DNA of 64,000 nucleotides from assembly GCF_900473965.1 (NCBI RefSeq), contig NZ_UCNJ01000005.1:49644-113643 (forward strand), given 5' to 3'. Of this stretch, positions 38,975-47,075 are shown one piece after another; position 1 is the first letter of the stretch, and each line of letters opens with the position of its first letter. The notes under the pieces are model-generated. The model was not told the DNA's origin, searched no databases, and saw only the letters and a program-made list of their open reading frames with translations. This stretch comes from Synechococcus sp. UW179A. Lineage in GTDB: Bacteria; Cyanobacteriota; Cyanobacteriia; PCC-6307; Cyanobiaceae. Made by a program: the position numbers and the translations under genes.

Positions 38975-39471
38975 GACACCGCTCCACTGCGGATGGCGTC
39001 GACCACTGGCACGGTGTGAAGCCCGTAAACCCAAACGAGCATGTCGCCCAGGTAAACCTGGCAGAACACCAGCGTGGCGAGCACGCCATCAATGACCAGA
39101 AATCCTGCTGGCAGACGAGTGGGATCCTTCTGTCTGACGACGTAGCGACATCCAGTGAACAACCCGAGCACACCAGCCAGTGACCAACCGATCGTGCTGT
39201 GGTAGTTGAGGATGTCGCGTGCTGCTCCGTAGGGACTGGCCAGACCTGCTTCGATCTGACCGAAGATGATGGCCACAAAGATGGAGACTGTGGCCACCAC
39301 CAGATTCCAAAAGCTCACCTCGAAGAGGTTGCGCTTTCGTGTAATCACACCAAATAAATCGAACACAACTGTGATCAGCGCCATCGCGATCACGAAATGA
39401 ACGATGATTGGATGGATGACATCCAGCCAGGGCAGATTTTTATCGTTGAGAGGTGGAAGCAGCTCGAGCAT
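38971..39471 (-). CDS. DUF2231 four-helix membrane protein (first of pair)
   Basis: A 166-aa protein with four predicted helices, beginning near DVIHPIIVHFVIAMALITVV and ending with LVFCQVYLGDMLVWVYGLH. Histidines occur in HPxxVHF, NYHSTIGW and near the end. It is a diverged paralogue of the next gene and heads the minus-strand oxidase cluster. The ATG at 39471 is chosen; a TTG five codons upstream is possible. Function is unknown; a heme-b electron-transfer or assembly role for the oxidase is inference from context. Confidence 0.85.
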   Translation of the reverse strand: MLELLPPLNDKNLPWLDVIHPIIVHFVIAMALITVVFDLFGVITRKRNLFEVSFWNLVVATVSIFVAIIFGQIEAGLASPYGAARDILNYHSTIGWSLAGVLGLFTGCRYVVRQKDPTRLPAGFLVIDGVLATLVFCQVYLGDMLVWVYGLHTVPVVDAIRSGAVS

Positions 39472-39580
39472 CGGCAAGCCGCGCAACGCTCTCTAAGGAT
39501 GAACAGCTTTCAGGGTGCAGTCATCCTTTCGTGAACGAATTCTCCTGATGCTGTGACATGTCTCTCAATCCGAGCACTTT

Positions 39581-39610
39581 CAGCTCAGCTCAGCTCAGCT
39601 CAGCTCAGCT
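39581..39610. repeat. Six tandem CAGCT pentamers
   Basis: Thirty bases of perfect CAGCT tandem repeat. On the minus strand it reads AGCTG and supplies the last codons and the TGA of the exchanger gene (stop at 39600-39602). Because TGA recurs within the repeat in shifted phases, copy-number change would alter the C-terminus by only a few residues but would change the downstream untranslated region. Confidence 0.9.
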
Positions 39611-40718
39611 CGTTGGGCTCTTTGATCCGCTTGCGTTGTAGTTGTCGCCAGTACAGCCCAGCCTGAACAACAATCACGACAATCACAGCTGGAACCACAA
39701 CGCAGAGCATCACCAGTCGGAATTCGTCCTGCCAGTTGGGCAGAGTGCGTGGCAGCACCTGATCCACCACATAAAACACATACAGGGCTAGCAGGATTCC
39801 ACCCTCCAGTCGGGTGATCTGCCCTTTGGTCCAGAAGATCGGCATGCAGGCCAGTGCGGTCAGCACCATCACAGGCATGTCGCGTTGAATCAGCAGGGGA
39901 CTCACCTGCAGACCACCGGCTCCAGCAGCTGCTAGTGAACTGGCGCCCAGCACGAGCAGCTGGTTCAGCAGGTTGCTGCCAACAACATTGCCAATCGCCA
40001 GATCGGTTCGCCCCTTGATTGCAGCCACCAGCGAGGTGATCAGTTCCGGCATCGAGGTGCCGGCGGACACGATCGTGAGTCCGATCACAGCCTCACTCAC
40101 GCCTAGATAAGCAGCGGCTCCGCTGGCACCGCTGACGAGAACTCGCGATCCCACAACCAGCAGCAACACACCGAGCAGCAGAGACATCACTGCTTTCAGG
40201 ATGCCGCGCTTGCCCTGGTCGGGGTTCACGTCGGGTTCGGCCCCTTCAACGCCGGCTGGCTCCTCACGGGCTGTGCGGATTTCCCAGATTGAATTGATCA
40301 GTAGGGCTAGCAGCAGTGCCACCCCCGACTGCCAGGTCACCCTCCCCGCTGAGGCCATGCCCCAGACCGCCGCAGAAACCGCGATCATCACAGGAACATC
40401 CCTGCGGACGAGGCGGCTTTCGACGCGCAGTGGCATCACTACAGCACTGCTGCCAAGCACCACCATCACATTGAAGATGTTGCTGCCCACCACGTTGCTC
40501 ACCGCCAGGGAATCCAAGCCACGTAGAACGGAACTGATGCTGACGAACAACTCCGGAGCACTGGTTCCGAAAGACACCACCGTCAATCCGATCACCAGTT
40601 GAGGGATTCCGAAGATCAACGACAGCGTCACCGCCCCCTGGACGAAGACTTCGCCTCCTGCAAACAACAGGCCGATCCCGATGAGGACCTCCAGGGCGGA
40701 TGTCAAAAAGTCAGGCAT
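39600..40718 (-). CDS. CaCA family Ca2+/Na+ (or cation/H+) exchanger
   Basis: A 372-aa YrbG-type exchanger with two inverted five-helix halves. The alpha-repeats are GLTVVSFGTSAPELFVS with NVVGSNIFNV in the first half, and GLTIVSAGTSMPELITS with NVVGSNLLNQ in the second; these acidic residues bind the cations. The N- and C-halves are joined by a charged loop (~residues 165-185). ATG 40718 is used. It is divergent from bicA, 125 bp away, so it may help keep the Na+ gradient used for bicarbonate uptake. The C-terminus falls in the CAGCT repeat. Confidence 0.9.
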   Translation of the reverse strand: MPDFLTSALEVLIGIGLLFAGGEVFVQGAVTLSLIFGIPQLVIGLTVVSFGTSAPELFVSISSVLRGLDSLAVSNVVGSNIFNVMVVLGSSAVVMPLRVESRLVRRDVPVMIAVSAAVWGMASAGRVTWQSGVALLLALLINSIWEIRTAREEPAGVEGAEPDVNPDQGKRGILKAVMSLLLGVLLLVVGSRVLVSGASGAAAYLGVSEAVIGLTIVSAGTSMPELITSLVAAIKGRTDLAIGNVVGSNLLNQLLVLGASSLAAAGAGGLQVSPLLIQRDMPVMVLTALACMPIFWTKGQITRLEGGILLALYVFYVVDQVLPRTLPNWQDEFRLVMLCVVVPAVIVVIVVQAGLYWRQLQRKRIKEPNELS

Positions 40719-40843
40719 CGTGAGCAGCGGCCTGGCCTCATTGTGCGATGCCAACCAATGCCCATCAGGGAGCGAGGCTGCGTGGATTCAGTCCATTACG
40801 CAGACTGGGAATTAGCATTCCGCCACATTCGTTACGGTTTGGC

Positions 40844-42505
40844 GTGTTCCTGAATCACATCAGCACACGCAACGTCCGCGGGGATGTTTTCGGTGGTGTA
40901 ACGGCAGCCGTCGTGGCATTGCCGATGGCCCTTGCTTTTGGTGTGGCCTCCGGTGCTGGAGCCGCTGCAGGGCTGTGGGGTGCTGTGATCATTGGCCTGG
41001 TGGCATCGCTTTTTGGTGGCACTCCCACGCTGATATCCGAGCCAACCGGTCCCATGACGGTGGTGTTCACCGCCGTGATTCTCAGTTTCACAAGCCAGAT
41101 TCCCGACAGGGGCACTGCACTAGCGATGGCCTTCACCGTTGTGGTGCTGGCAGGCGTTTTTCAGATTCTGTTCGGTTTCTTCCGTCTGGGCCGATACATC
41201 ACGATGATGCCCTACACGGTGATCTCGGGCTTCATGTCTGGGATCGGTGTGATTCTGGTCATTCTGCAGCTAGCTCCTTTCCTGGGACAAAGCAGTCCTC
41301 CCGGTGGCGTGATTGGGACGCTGAGCGCTCTGCCGCAACTGATCTCGGGCATTCAGCCTCTTGAGCTAGGGCTGGCGGTGATCACTTTGTTGATCCTTTG
41401 GTTCACACCCGAGCAGTTGAAGCGGTTCTGTCCTCCTCAATTGCTGGCACTCGTGGTGGGAACTGTGTTGTCGCTCACTCTCTTTGGTGACATTGAACTG
41501 CGCAGGATTCCCGAATTCACAGCCGAATTTCCCAGTTTCAATCCCCCGACCTTTTCGGGTGATCAGATCCGTTTGATGGTGGTGAATGGTGCCGTGCTCG
41601 GCATGCTGGGATGCATCGATGCCCTGCTCACGTCGGTGGTAGCTGACAGCCTGACTCGCACCGAGCACGATTCCAACAAGGAACTGATTGGCCAAGGCCT
41701 CGGCAATGTGATGTCGGGTCTGTTCGGAGGACTGCCAGGAGCGGGCGCCACCATGGGAACCGTGGTCAATATTCAGGCTGGGGGGCGCTCGGCCCTGTCA
41801 GGCATCGTCCGGGCCCTGATCCTGATGCTGGTGATTTTGCTGGCAGCGCCGCTGGCAGCACAGATTCCTCTGGCGGTGCTGGCAGGAATCGCTTTGAAGG
41901 TGGGCTTTGACATTATTGATTGGAGCTTCCTTCAGCGCGCGCATCACCTTTCGATCAAAGCGGCATGCATCACCTATGGAGTGATTGCGCTCACAGTGCT
42001 GGTTGACCTGATCTGGGCAGTATTTATCGGCGTTTTCGTAGCCAATGTGCTCACTATCGAACGGATGACAGCCCTGCAGGCCAGGGGTGTGAAAACCATT
42101 AGCACCACAGATGATGACGTTGAATTACCTCAGGATCAGCAAGCACTGCTAGATCAGGCGGCGGGACGTCTGCTGCTGTTCCAGCTCACCGGTCCGATGA
42201 TTTTCGGTGTGGCCAAGACCATTAGCCGCGAACACAATGCCATCGAAGACTGTGAAGCCGTTCTGTTCGACCTGACCGAGGTCTCCCATCTCGGAGTAAC
42301 TGCATCACTAGCCCTTGAAAACGCCATCAAGGAAGCTGTTGAAGTGGGCCGCTCTGTTTATCTGGTTGTGATGAACGGCTCAACACGCAATCGCCTCGAA
42401 AAGCTCAAGCTGCTTGAGCTTCTGCCCGAGAATCATGTGAGCGAAGATCGGGAAGAGATTCTTCGTCGTGCTGTGGGGGAGCTCCCCGTGCTTCAGGAGG
42501 TCTGA
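40844..42505 (+). CDS. bicA: SulP family Na+-dependent bicarbonate transporter BicA
   Basis: BicA is a low-affinity, high-flux HCO3-/Na+ symporter of the plasma membrane. The N-terminal membrane part opens NVRGDVFGGVTAAVVALPMA and has the SulP signature TPTLISEPTGPMTVVFTAVI at about residues 65-85; 12-14 helices are expected. A C-terminal STAS domain follows (residues ~430-550, LFQLTGPMIFGVAKTISREH). The likely start is GTG at 40844, as upstream codons read as non-homologous sequence. It complements the CO2-uptake genes at 14.6-19.1 kb. Sulfate transport is a less likely alternative. Confidence 0.88.
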   Translation: MFLNHISTRNVRGDVFGGVTAAVVALPMALAFGVASGAGAAAGLWGAVIIGLVASLFGGTPTLISEPTGPMTVVFTAVILSFTSQIPDRGTALAMAFTVVVLAGVFQILFGFFRLGRYITMMPYTVISGFMSGIGVILVILQLAPFLGQSSPPGGVIGTLSALPQLISGIQPLELGLAVITLLILWFTPEQLKRFCPPQLLALVVGTVLSLTLFGDIELRRIPEFTAEFPSFNPPTFSGDQIRLMVVNGAVLGMLGCIDALLTSVVADSLTRTEHDSNKELIGQGLGNVMSGLFGGLPGAGATMGTVVNIQAGGRSALSGIVRALILMLVILLAAPLAAQIPLAVLAGIALKVGFDIIDWSFLQRAHHLSIKAACITYGVIALTVLVDLIWAVFIGVFVANVLTIERMTALQARGVKTISTTDDDVELPQDQQALLDQAAGRLLLFQLTGPMIFGVAKTISREHNAIEDCEAVLFDLTEVSHLGVTASLALENAIKEAVEVGRSVYLVVMNGSTRNRLEKLKLLELLPENHVSEDREEILRRAVGELPVLQEV

Positions 42506-42506
42506 C

Positions 42507-43604
42507 TTGGCGGAGGTTCCAACGTCCCTGGTGCTTCGCCGTCCGGATGACTGGCATGTGCACCTCAGGGATGGAGCCATGCTTCGGGCTGTGCTGCCTG
42601 CCACAGCCAGAACCTTTGCCCGGGCCATCGTGATGCCCAACCTGCGCCCACCGGTGACATCGGTGGATGCAGCTGAGGCCTACCGCAGCAGGATTCTGGA
42701 GGCCCTTCCTGAGGGGATCAGCTTCGAGCCGCTGATGACGGCTTATCTCACGGACGATCTCGATCCTGATGAGCTGGCGAGGGGATTCGCTCAGGATGTG
42801 TTCCGAGCGGCCAAGCTCTATCCCGCCAATGCAACCACCAATTCAGCAGCCGGTGTCAGTGATCTGTCCAAGATCTCATCGGTGCTGACCTGCATGGAGG
42901 CCATCGACATGCCCCTGCTGATTCACGGTGAGGTCACGGACCCTGATGTTGATGTCTTCGACCGTGAAGCCCTGTTCATCGAACGGCATCTGAAACCATT
43001 GCGCCAGCGCCATCCTCAGTTGCGGATCGTGCTGGAGCACATCACCACTGAGGAGTCGGCGACCTACATCCGAGAGGCTTATCAGAGTGGTGATGACCGC
43101 ATCGCCGCCACAATCACTCCGCATCATCTGCATCTCAACCGCAACGCCATGTTCATGGGCGGGCTGCGCAGTGACTTTTATTGTCTTCCGGTGGTGAAGC
43201 GGGAATGCCATCGAAGGGCGTTGGTGAAGGCCGCGACCAGTGGTCTGCCCTGCTTCTTCCTCGGCACGGATTCCGCCCCCCACCCTCGCTCCGGCAAGGA
43301 GTCCGCCTGTGGGTGTGCAGGCATCTTCAATGCGCTTCATGCATTGGAGAGTTACGCCGCTGTCTTTGAACAGGCAAGCGCGCTCGACCAGCTCGAGGGC
43401 TTTGCCAGCGAGCATGGTCCGCGCTTTTACGGCCTGCCTCTCAACGCCGATACCGTCACGCTGGTTCGACGGCAGCAATCCGTGCCTGCGCGCCTTACTC
43501 CACCGAGATTTGCTTGCCTCGGGGATGACGCTCTACCCGACAGTGAGTGGCCTCTTCTTTTCCATGCGGGAGAAGCACTGGAATGGACTGCCGAGTTTCA
43601 TTGA
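42507..43604 (+). CDS. pyrC: Dihydroorotase PyrC
   Basis: PyrC closes carbamoyl-aspartate to dihydroorotate in pyrimidine synthesis. Zinc ligands are in DWHVHLRDGAML, the carboxylated Lys in KLYPANATTNSAAG, further His in LLIHGEVTD and LEHITT, and the catalytic Asp in FLGTDSAPHPRSGKE. It is the class II enzyme, like E. coli PyrC. TTG at 42507 is the probable start, since AGGAGG at 42495-42500 lies 6 nt before it, inside the end of bicA; this gives 365 aa. Confidence 0.93.
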   Translation: MAEVPTSLVLRRPDDWHVHLRDGAMLRAVLPATARTFARAIVMPNLRPPVTSVDAAEAYRSRILEALPEGISFEPLMTAYLTDDLDPDELARGFAQDVFRAAKLYPANATTNSAAGVSDLSKISSVLTCMEAIDMPLLIHGEVTDPDVDVFDREALFIERHLKPLRQRHPQLRIVLEHITTEESATYIREAYQSGDDRIAATITPHHLHLNRNAMFMGGLRSDFYCLPVVKRECHRRALVKAATSGLPCFFLGTDSAPHPRSGKESACGCAGIFNALHALESYAAVFEQASALDQLEGFASEHGPRFYGLPLNADTVTLVRRQQSVPARLTPPRFACLGDDALPDSEWPLLFHAGEALEWTAEFH

Positions 43605-43638
43605 CCATTCGGTTGAGTGCCTTACGTGTTGGTTGTTT

Positions 43639-44514
43639 TCAGGACACGGTCTTCGGGAGGGACTTGCTTGTTGAGCCGGTGATGCTGATGACTCCACCGA
43701 CGCAGACAAGGATCGCGCCGACGATGGTTTCGAGCTGAATCGTTTCTTTGAAAAGAACGACTCCGTAGATTGCAGCGAATACAACCGAGATGTACTGGAA
43801 AGCTCCAATCTCGTGTGGCTTTGCGAATTGATAGGCCTTGATCAAAAGGAACTGGAATGCCAGTAGACAGAGCCCTGTCCCGAGCATCATCCAATAAGCC
43901 CACTCTGGTGCAGAGTTGAATTTTCCGATCGAGATCAGCCCGAGAACGACTACTCCACATAGCAGGAAATAGAACAACTGGGTCAGAGGTGATTCCGTTT
44001 TGTCCAGGTGATTGACTGCCAAAAATTCAATAGCTGTCACCAGGCCTGCTCCCAGGGCGACGAGGTTCCCCGGATTGGAAAAAATGCTGGCATCGGGCCT
44101 CACGATCACAACAACGCCAACGAAACCGATGATGATGGCGATCCATACCGCTCGGGGTATGTGCTGGTGGAGGAAGAGCAGTGCCAGGATCGGAATAAAA
44201 ATCGGAGTGGTGTTAACCAGAACATTCGTATCTACAAGTGTGGTGAGCTGGGCTGCTGCAATGAAGAGCAGGAATCCTGTAATGCCTGTAACGGCTCTGA
44301 GCAGGTGATAGCGACCTTGTTCCGTTGGGAGGTCTCTACCTTTTCGAAATAAAATTATGGGTAGAAGAAGAATGAATGCGACCAGGAATGTGCCAAATGA
44401 GAACATCTCAACCGACAGGCTTTTGTCAACGTATTTGCCAAAGACACTCTGTGTAGTGTTTGCAAGAAAAGCAAGAATAATAAAAATAGTTCCAGTGAGA
44501 ATTGATCGTCGCAT
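43639..44514 (-). CDS. EamA/DMT family membrane transporter
   Basis: A 291-aa protein with ten predicted helices arranged as two EamA repeats, the second ending VVFAAIYGVVLFKETIQLET, a typical EamA signature. Members export metabolites or amino acids; the substrate is not predictable here. Upstream is 264 bp of AT-rich sequence without a gene, which may mark recent acquisition or a regulatory region. It converges on pyrC with 34 bp between stops. Confidence 0.85.
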   Translation of the reverse strand: MRRSILTGTIFIILAFLANTTQSVFGKYVDKSLSVEMFSFGTFLVAFILLLPIILFRKGRDLPTEQGRYHLLRAVTGITGFLLFIAAAQLTTLVDTNVLVNTTPIFIPILALLFLHQHIPRAVWIAIIIGFVGVVVIVRPDASIFSNPGNLVALGAGLVTAIEFLAVNHLDKTESPLTQLFYFLLCGVVVLGLISIGKFNSAPEWAYWMMLGTGLCLLAFQFLLIKAYQFAKPHEIGAFQYISVVFAAIYGVVLFKETIQLETIVGAILVCVGGVISITGSTSKSLPKTVS

Positions 44515-44778
44515 GGGATGCCGTGAAGATGTCTTGACGTTGGGCGTAAGTGGTTGCCTGATGGAATGCTTGGGTTTTGAGAGTTGGCAGTAATTCCGAG
44601 ATGGATTGCCTCTCCTGCTTCAGTCAGAGGGACGATGATTGATCGTGGTAATGGTTAAAAGTGATCCGCTTGTCGTATTTTTCTTGTTCAACTTTGTCTT
44701 TTTGAATCACAGGAAATCCTTTGAACAGTGATCCTCAGGCTTGCCAGCTCCTGTTCGTTGTTTTCGACCAAGCGACGA

Positions 44779-45579
44779 TCAGAGTCCAGGGCTGCTCATC
44801 ATGATGCCGCCGTCTGCGAACACGCTGGTTGCCGTCATGTAGCTGGCACCGTCACTCGCGAGGAATGCCACTACAGACGCGATTTCATTGGGCTCCGCCA
44901 TCCGACCAATGGGGATGGCGGCATCGAGTTTGGCGAGCAATTCGGGATTGTTCATGGTGGAGTCGTTGATTGGTGTTGCCACTGCTCCAGGACCCACATT
45001 CACAATCGAGACGCCTTTCCCCGCTAGTTCAACTCCTGCTGTACGGGTGAGCATGCGGACGCCTCCCTTGGCGACGCAATAGGGCGTGTTGTCAGGCATG
45101 GGCCAGTCTTCATGCACTGAGGAGATATTGATGATGCGCCCACCGCTTCCCTGCGCGATCATCTGCTTTGCGGCGTATTGCGTTGCAAAGAACACGCCAC
45201 GCAGATTCACATTCAGCACTTTGTCGAAGTCATCGGGAGTTGTGGTGAGGATCGAGGTGCGGGTCTCGATGCCTGCGTTGTTCACCATCACATCAACCTT
45301 CCCGAAGGTCTTCACCGCTGTATCGATGAGGCGCTGAAGATCATCCAGTTTTCCAACATCAGCCTGCACGCCAATCGCCTGGCCGCCCAGCTCACCGATT
45401 TCCTCGACCAACTCTTCAGTGCGATCAGGGTGGGAGCGGTAATCGATCACCACCTTGGCGCCCAGGGAGCCAATTGCTTCCACGATCGCTTTGCCGATGC
45501 CGGAATTGCCTCCGGTTACGACGATCACCTTGTCACGCAGACAGAGGGATGTCATCGCCTTGGGAACCTGAGTGGTCAT
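44779..45579 (-). CDS. Short-chain dehydrogenase, glucose 1-dehydrogenase-like
   Basis: A classical SDR of 266 aa. The cofactor motif is VVTGGNSGIGKAIVEAIGSL, with NNAGIE, catalytic Ser in INISSVHED and Tyr/Lys in PYCVAKGG. The sequence around Arg in IDYRSHPDRTEEL suggests NADP binding. It resembles glucose 1-dehydrogenase, and the nearby GH63-like glucosidase and GMC oxidoreductase fit a sugar role, but the substrate is unproven. The start could also be the ATG at 45555. Confidence 0.88.
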   Translation of the reverse strand: MTTQVPKAMTSLCLRDKVIVVTGGNSGIGKAIVEAIGSLGAKVVIDYRSHPDRTEELVEEIGELGGQAIGVQADVGKLDDLQRLIDTAVKTFGKVDVMVNNAGIETRTSILTTTPDDFDKVLNVNLRGVFFATQYAAKQMIAQGSGGRIINISSVHEDWPMPDNTPYCVAKGGVRMLTRTAGVELAGKGVSIVNVGPGAVATPINDSTMNNPELLAKLDAAIPIGRMAEPNEIASVVAFLASDGASYMTATSVFADGGIMMSSPGL

Positions 45580-45682
45580 GACAGTCAGGACAGAACAGCC
45601 CTTCAATAGCCGTTTTCTCTGCCCCCGTCAGTGTTCCATGGGCAAACGGCGCTAAGACTTCGTCAGTTGTGTTGATTGATCC

Positions 45683-46522
45683 ATGACTGACATTCATCAC
45701 GAAGCACCTTCCATCGAAGGAGTGGCCTTCTCGCTGCCCAAGCCCGGCAGTCTTGATCCACTCTTGGACGTGCTGGGTGTGACAGACGAAGGTCAGTCTC
45801 AGTTGGCCGGAGACACTCTGCAACGCCGTTTCGGACTCGCCGAGGGCAGAGCTGTGATACGGCATTACAAACTGGGTTGTGAAAAGCTCGACTATGTCTC
45901 CTTTGAGTTAGTCGATCCAAATTCCCAAGTCGATCCGGGACCGTCCAACACCCTCTGGTTTCAGCATGTGGCCATTGTGGTGAGCGATATGAATCGTGCT
46001 GCGGAGCGGTTGATGCCCCACGTCGTTCCGATTTCTGAGTCACCGCAGTGGTTGCCGAACGGTGTTGCAGCATGGAAGTTCCGCAACGCTGCTGGTCATG
46101 CCATGGAGCTGCTGTGGTTCCCGCCGGATCAGGGACATCCGCGCTGGCATCAGCCTGAGCCGAAATTGTTTCAGGGGCTTGATCACAGTGCCATTGCGAT
46201 CAGCGACAGTGATCGGAGCCTGGCTTTCTATGGTGTTGAGCTTGGCTTGGAACTGCGCTACGCCACGCTGAATAGAGGCGTTGAACAGGAACGTTTGGAC
46301 GCTCTCGTTAATGCCAGGGTTGCGATTCATGGTGTGAGTGGATCATCACCCTGTGGTGTGGAGTTTTTGCGTTATCTCAATCCACCACCGCAGCAACCCA
46401 CCGCCGCTTCATTGAAACCGCAGGATGCGCTGTATGCGCAAATCCTGATGCATGCTCCTGGAGCTGGCACCGGTCGCCTGCAATGCGATCCAGATGGCCA
46501 CAGGATCTGGATCCACTCTTAA
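45683..46522 (+). CDS. VOC (glyoxalase/dioxygenase) superfamily protein
   Basis: A 279-aa protein with two vicinal-oxygen-chelate modules. The first includes LWFQHVAIVVSDMNRAAERL and ends HAMELLWFPPDQGH; the second starts FQGLDHSAIAISDSDRSLAF and ends GRLQCDPDGHRIWI. Metal-binding His and Glu candidates are spread over these. The enzyme class (isomerase, dioxygenase, thiol transferase) cannot be told from sequence. It is divergent from the SDR gene and is followed after 61 bp by the DoxX gene in the same direction. Confidence 0.82.
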   Translation: MTDIHHEAPSIEGVAFSLPKPGSLDPLLDVLGVTDEGQSQLAGDTLQRRFGLAEGRAVIRHYKLGCEKLDYVSFELVDPNSQVDPGPSNTLWFQHVAIVVSDMNRAAERLMPHVVPISESPQWLPNGVAAWKFRNAAGHAMELLWFPPDQGHPRWHQPEPKLFQGLDHSAIAISDSDRSLAFYGVELGLELRYATLNRGVEQERLDALVNARVAIHGVSGSSPCGVEFLRYLNPPPQQPTAASLKPQDALYAQILMHAPGAGTGRLQCDPDGHRIWIHS

Positions 46523-46583
46523 GCCAATCCTCAAATTTCATCGGCCTCATAGTTTCTAGCGTTTAGAAAATGCTCGATAAGCG

Positions 46584-47075
46584 GTGGACCTCATTTCCCT
46601 GATTGCTCCCCCGTCACCCGACGGATTGGCCGCTGGAGGGCTACTCATCCTGAGGCTGTTTACCGGTTTTGTTTTCATCCGCCATGGCTGGCCCAAGTTG
46701 ACCAACCTTGGGATTTGGGCCAATGCCATGAAAACACCGGCCTGGCTTTGTTTCCTTTCTGCCTTTTCGATGTGGGCGGGGGGAATTGCTTTGATCTTCG
46801 GCGTGCTGACGCCGCTCGCCGCAGTGGCCATTGCCGTGTCGATGCTCTACGCCATGGTGCTGGAGATCAGCAATGGCTTTCCCTTCATTGCCCCAGACCC
46901 ATTCCAGATTCCTGATGGTGACTATGCCGGCCCGATGGGAACAGGAGAACCCCCGAGTTGGGAGAAAGCTGCTATGTACGTGGTGATGTGTCTAGTGCTC
47001 ATCACCGCGGGTGGCGGACCTTACAGCTTGGATTTGATCTTGATTGCTCCTCGCTTACAGACATTGCTGGGCTGA
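46584..47075 (+). CDS. DoxX family membrane protein
   Basis: A 163-aa integral membrane protein with four helices. The DoxX-type start LRLFTGFVFIRHGWPKLTNL and the later LTPLAAVAIAVSMLYAMVLE are clear. DoxX proteins are linked to quinone or thiol redox processes, but this subfamily is uncharacterised. The start codon is GTG at 46584. It abuts the convergent GMC oxidoreductase with no gap between stops. Confidence 0.85.
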   Translation: MDLISLIAPPSPDGLAAGGLLILRLFTGFVFIRHGWPKLTNLGIWANAMKTPAWLCFLSAFSMWAGGIALIFGVLTPLAAVAIAVSMLYAMVLEISNGFPFIAPDPFQIPDGDYAGPMGTGEPPSWEKAAMYVVMCLVLITAGGGPYSLDLILIAPRLQTLLG

